Below, one piece after another: positions 61,583 through 64,000 of a stretch of 64,000 nt of DNA. Source of the stretch: DDH964 sp963806685 (GTDB lineage Bacteria > Desulfobacterota > Desulfuromonadia > Desulfuromonadales > DDH964). The stretch's first letter is position 1. Each line of letters opens with the position of its first letter. The translations under genes were made by a program, and so were the position numbers. The stretch covers positions 41,934 to 105,933 of the forward strand of contig CAWDZB010000025.1 in assembly GCA_963806685.1 (NCBI GenBank). Reading direction: 5' to 3'. The notes below the pieces were generated by a model. That model was not told the origin of the DNA, did not search any database, and saw only the letters and a list, made by a program, of their open reading frames with translations.

Positions 61583-64000
61583 ATGTCCGTCATGTCTGCT
61601 TCCCTCCCCATCGACGCCATCCTCCCCGACCTGCGCCAGGCCCTCGCCGCGCACCCGGCGGCGGTCCTCGAAGCGCCCCCCGGTGCCGGCAAAACCACCC
61701 GGGTGCCATTGGCCCTCCTTGACGAGCCTTGGCTCGCCGGCAAGTCGATCGTCATGCTCGAGCCGCGGCGGCTAGCGGCCAGTAACGCCGCGCGCTTCAT
61801 GGCCAGGGAGCGCGGCGAACAGGTCGGGGGGATCGTCGGCTACGCCATCCGTTACGAGCGTAAAGTCTCCAAAACCACCCGCATCGAAGTGGTCACCGAG
61901 GGGATTCTCACCCGCCGGCTGCAAAGTGACCCGGAGCTCTCTGGCGTCGGCCTGGTGATCTTCGACGAGTTCCACGAACGCAACCTCAACTCCGACCTCG
62001 CCCTGGCCCTCTGCCGCGACGCCCAGCTCGGGTTGCGCGAGGATTTGAAGCTGCTGGTGATGTCGGCGACCCTCGACGCCGCCCCGGTGGCGCAGCTCCT
62101 CGGCGACTGTCCGCGGATAAGCAGCGCCGGGCGCGCCTTCCCGGTTGAGGTGCGCTACCTCCCCCAGGAGCCGCAGGGGAGGGTGGGGGACTTCGTGCCG
62201 CCGGCGGTGCGCAAGGCCCTCGGCGAGACCCAGGGCGATCTGCTGGTTTTCCTCCCCGGCGCCTTCGAGATCCGTCGCTGCGCCGCGGCGCTCGCCGACC
62301 TCGAAGGCAAAGTCGACATCCGCCCCCTCTACGGCGATCTCCCTTTTGCCGAGCAGGAGCGGGCGATCCTGCCCGGCCCGCGGCGCAAGGTGGTGCTGGC
62401 GACCAACATCGCCGAGACCAGCCTGACCATCGAGGGGGTGAGCGTGGTGGTCGACGCCGGGCTGGAACGCCGGCCGCGCTTCGACGCCGCCCGCGGCATG
62501 ACCACGCCTGGAGACGGTGCGCATCTCCCGCGCCAGCGCCGAGCAGCGCGCCGGCCGCGCCGGGCGTCTCGGACCCGGGGTCTGCTACCGCCTGTGGAGC
62601 GAGGGGACCCACGGCGCGCTCCTTCCCTTCACGCCGCCGGAGATCCGCAGCGCCGACCTGGCGCCGCTGGCCCTGGAGCTGGCCCGCTGGGGGGTGAGCG
62701 ACGCGCGGCAGCTGGCCTGGCTCGACCCGCCACCGGGCGGACACTTGGCCGGGGCGCGCGCGCTGCTGGAGCTGCTCGGCGCCCTCGACGAGGGCGGCCG
62801 GCTGACGGTGCTGGGCGAAACGATGGCGCAGTTCCCCGCCCATCCCCGCCTCGCCCGGTTGCTGGTCGCCGCCAAGGAGGCCGGTACCCCAGGCCTCGGC
62901 GCCGACCTCGTCGCCCTTCTCTCTGAGCGGGACCTTGCCGGGGGCGAGCGGCCGGAGCGGGCAAGCGATTCCGACCTGCTCGATCGGCTCGAGCTGTTGC
63001 GGCGAAGCGGCCATGATGCCGCGGCGCGGGCGGCGCGCTACTGGCGGGAGAGGCTGGGCGTTGCCGGGAGGGAGCCGGCCGCCGACCCCGAGAGCGTCGG
63101 GCGGCTGCTGGCGCTGGCCTTTCCTGACCGCATCGGCCGGCAGCGCGAGCCCGGCAGCGGCCGCTACCTCTTTTCCGGCGGTTTCGGCGGCCAGCTGTCG
63201 TCGCGTTCGGCGGTCAAAGGGGGGGAGTGGCTGGTGGCGGTAGAGGTGGCCGGCAAGCCGGGCGGGGAAGGGGAGATCCGGCTGGCGAACGTCCTCTCCC
63301 GGGAAACGGTGGAAGAGCTTTTCGGGGCCGCTCTGTCCTGGCGGCGCGAGGTCGACTGGGACGACCGTGCCGGGCGGGTGGTGGCCCGCGAGGTGCGTCG
63401 CCTCGGCGAACTTCCCCTGCAGGAACGGCCGGCGGCCGCCACGCCCGAGGACACGGTCCCGGCCCTGCTTTCCCTGCTGCGCCGCCGCGGCCTGGGACTT
63501 CTCGCCTGGAGCCCGGCGGCGCGCCAGCTGCGGGCGCGGGCCCTGCTGGTCGCCCGTCAACGTAGCGACTGGCCCGACCTGTCCGACGCGGCGCTCTTGT
63601 CGAGCCTGGAAGGGTGGCTGGCGCCCTTTCTCGCCGGGATCACCAGCCTCGCTGCCCTGCGCAAGGTCGACCTGGTCGCCGCGCTTCAGTCCCGCCTCGG
63701 CTGGCAGCGTCAGCAGGAGCTATCGCGCCTCGCCCCCGAGCGGCTGGCGGTGCCGAGCGGCTCGAACATCCGCCTCGACTACGAGGCCGAGGAGGGCCCG
63801 GTCCTCGCCTGCAAGCTCCAGGAACTCTTCGGCCTCGCCGCCACCCCGACCGTCGCCGATGGCGCGGTGCCGGTCCTCATTCACCTTCTCTCCCCAGCCG
63901 GGCGGCCACTGGCCGTCACCCGTGACCTGCGTTCATTCTGGGACACGGTCTATCCGGAGGTGAAGAAGGAGATGAAGGGCCGCTACCCCAAGCACCCCTG
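61583..64000 (+). pseudogene. hrpB: ATP-dependent helicase HrpB, frameshifted and cut by the window end
   Basis: A DEAH-box RNA-helicase-like protein. The first frame runs 305 codons with Walker A (LEAPPGAGKTTR), DEFHERN (DEAH-type) and SATLDA. At about 62504 an extra A in ATGACC[A]CGCCTGGAG shifts the frame: after removing it, the family sequence TRLETVRISR and motif VI EQRAGRAGRLGPG continue in the other frame, as does HrpB_C, to the last visible residues (KGRYPKHP). The unshifted frame only reaches 62926 as nonsense. Either a sequencing/assembly error or a real inactivation. Confidence 0.88.

Overview
GC-rich chromosomal DNA, most like a Desulfuromonadales (Geobacter/Desulfuromonas/Pelobacter-type) bacterium. 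The pointers are a succinyl-CoA:acetate CoA-transferase of the type used in acetate oxidation, a Geobacter-style GEMM-I riboswitch, sigma-54 promoters, a CIRCE element at rpoH, a DUF6178 protein and a hydrogenase-like sigma-54 activator. I cannot name the species. I see no rRNA, tRNA, CRISPR array or prophage.

Layout. 1-4 kb (minus): the truncated 3' part of a sigma-54 activator carrying an [FeFe]-hydrogenase-like sensor domain, then two dipeptide/oligopeptide ABC ATPases without permeases. 4-15.4 kb (plus): tex, a PHP phosphatase, rlmKL, a diguanylate cyclase, acyl-ACP thioesterase, nicotinamidase, an odd deaminase-fold protein and an SPFH/zinc-ribbon pair. 15.5-20.4 kb (minus): a PiT phosphate transporter fused to a PhoU-like domain, and a hydrolase-yjbQ-DUF362 operon. 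20.6-22.2 kb (plus): xerC/D-type recombinase and a 2-Cys peroxiredoxin.

22.3-29.4 kb (minus) is a less GC-rich archaic (Csu-type) chaperone-usher pilus locus: a small secreted protein, two spore-coat-U-domain pilins, a chaperone, an usher fused to a C-terminal OmpA peptidoglycan-binding domain, and a tip-type subunit. Two c-di-GMP-I (GEMM-I) aptamers sit in its leaders, one overlapping a ribosome binding site behind a sigma-70-type promoter, the other in front of an intrinsic terminator behind a sigma-54 promoter. 29.8-33.7 kb (minus): acetate CoA-transferase, bamD, and rpoH with a CIRCE operator. 33.8-37.7 kb (plus): pgi, a ThiS/MoaD-like protein, crcB, DUF190, TerB-like and methyltransferase genes.

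37.8-40.3 kb (plus) holds the most novel-looking unit: a sigma-54 promoter, a GEMM-I aptamer of the subtype associated with 3',3'-cGAMP (A at the ligand-specificity position), an overlapping terminator, and a 772-residue cytoplasmic protein made of two similar end domains joined by a coiled coil of about 400 residues. A Cys-rich receiver-domain protein, a secreted SYLF protein and (minus) a multi-PAS histidine kinase follow. 43.9-49.3 kb (minus) is an envelope operon: LolA-like periplasmic protein, two FtsX/MacB-type permeases, ATPase and outer-membrane barrel, interrupted by dispersed repeats. 49.5-60.9 kb carries a DUF6178 protein, lipoproteins, two radical SAM proteins, a rhodanese-ferritin fusion, acpH, an M23 peptidase, an M20 peptidase and an aminotransferase. 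A roughly 430-bp MITE-like element follows. The window ends in hrpB, which carries a one-base frameshift.

Together the window is mainly housekeeping with a strong second-messenger theme: a canonical diguanylate cyclase, two c-di-GMP riboswitches on a surface pilus, and a cGAMP-type riboswitch on an undescribed coiled-coil protein.
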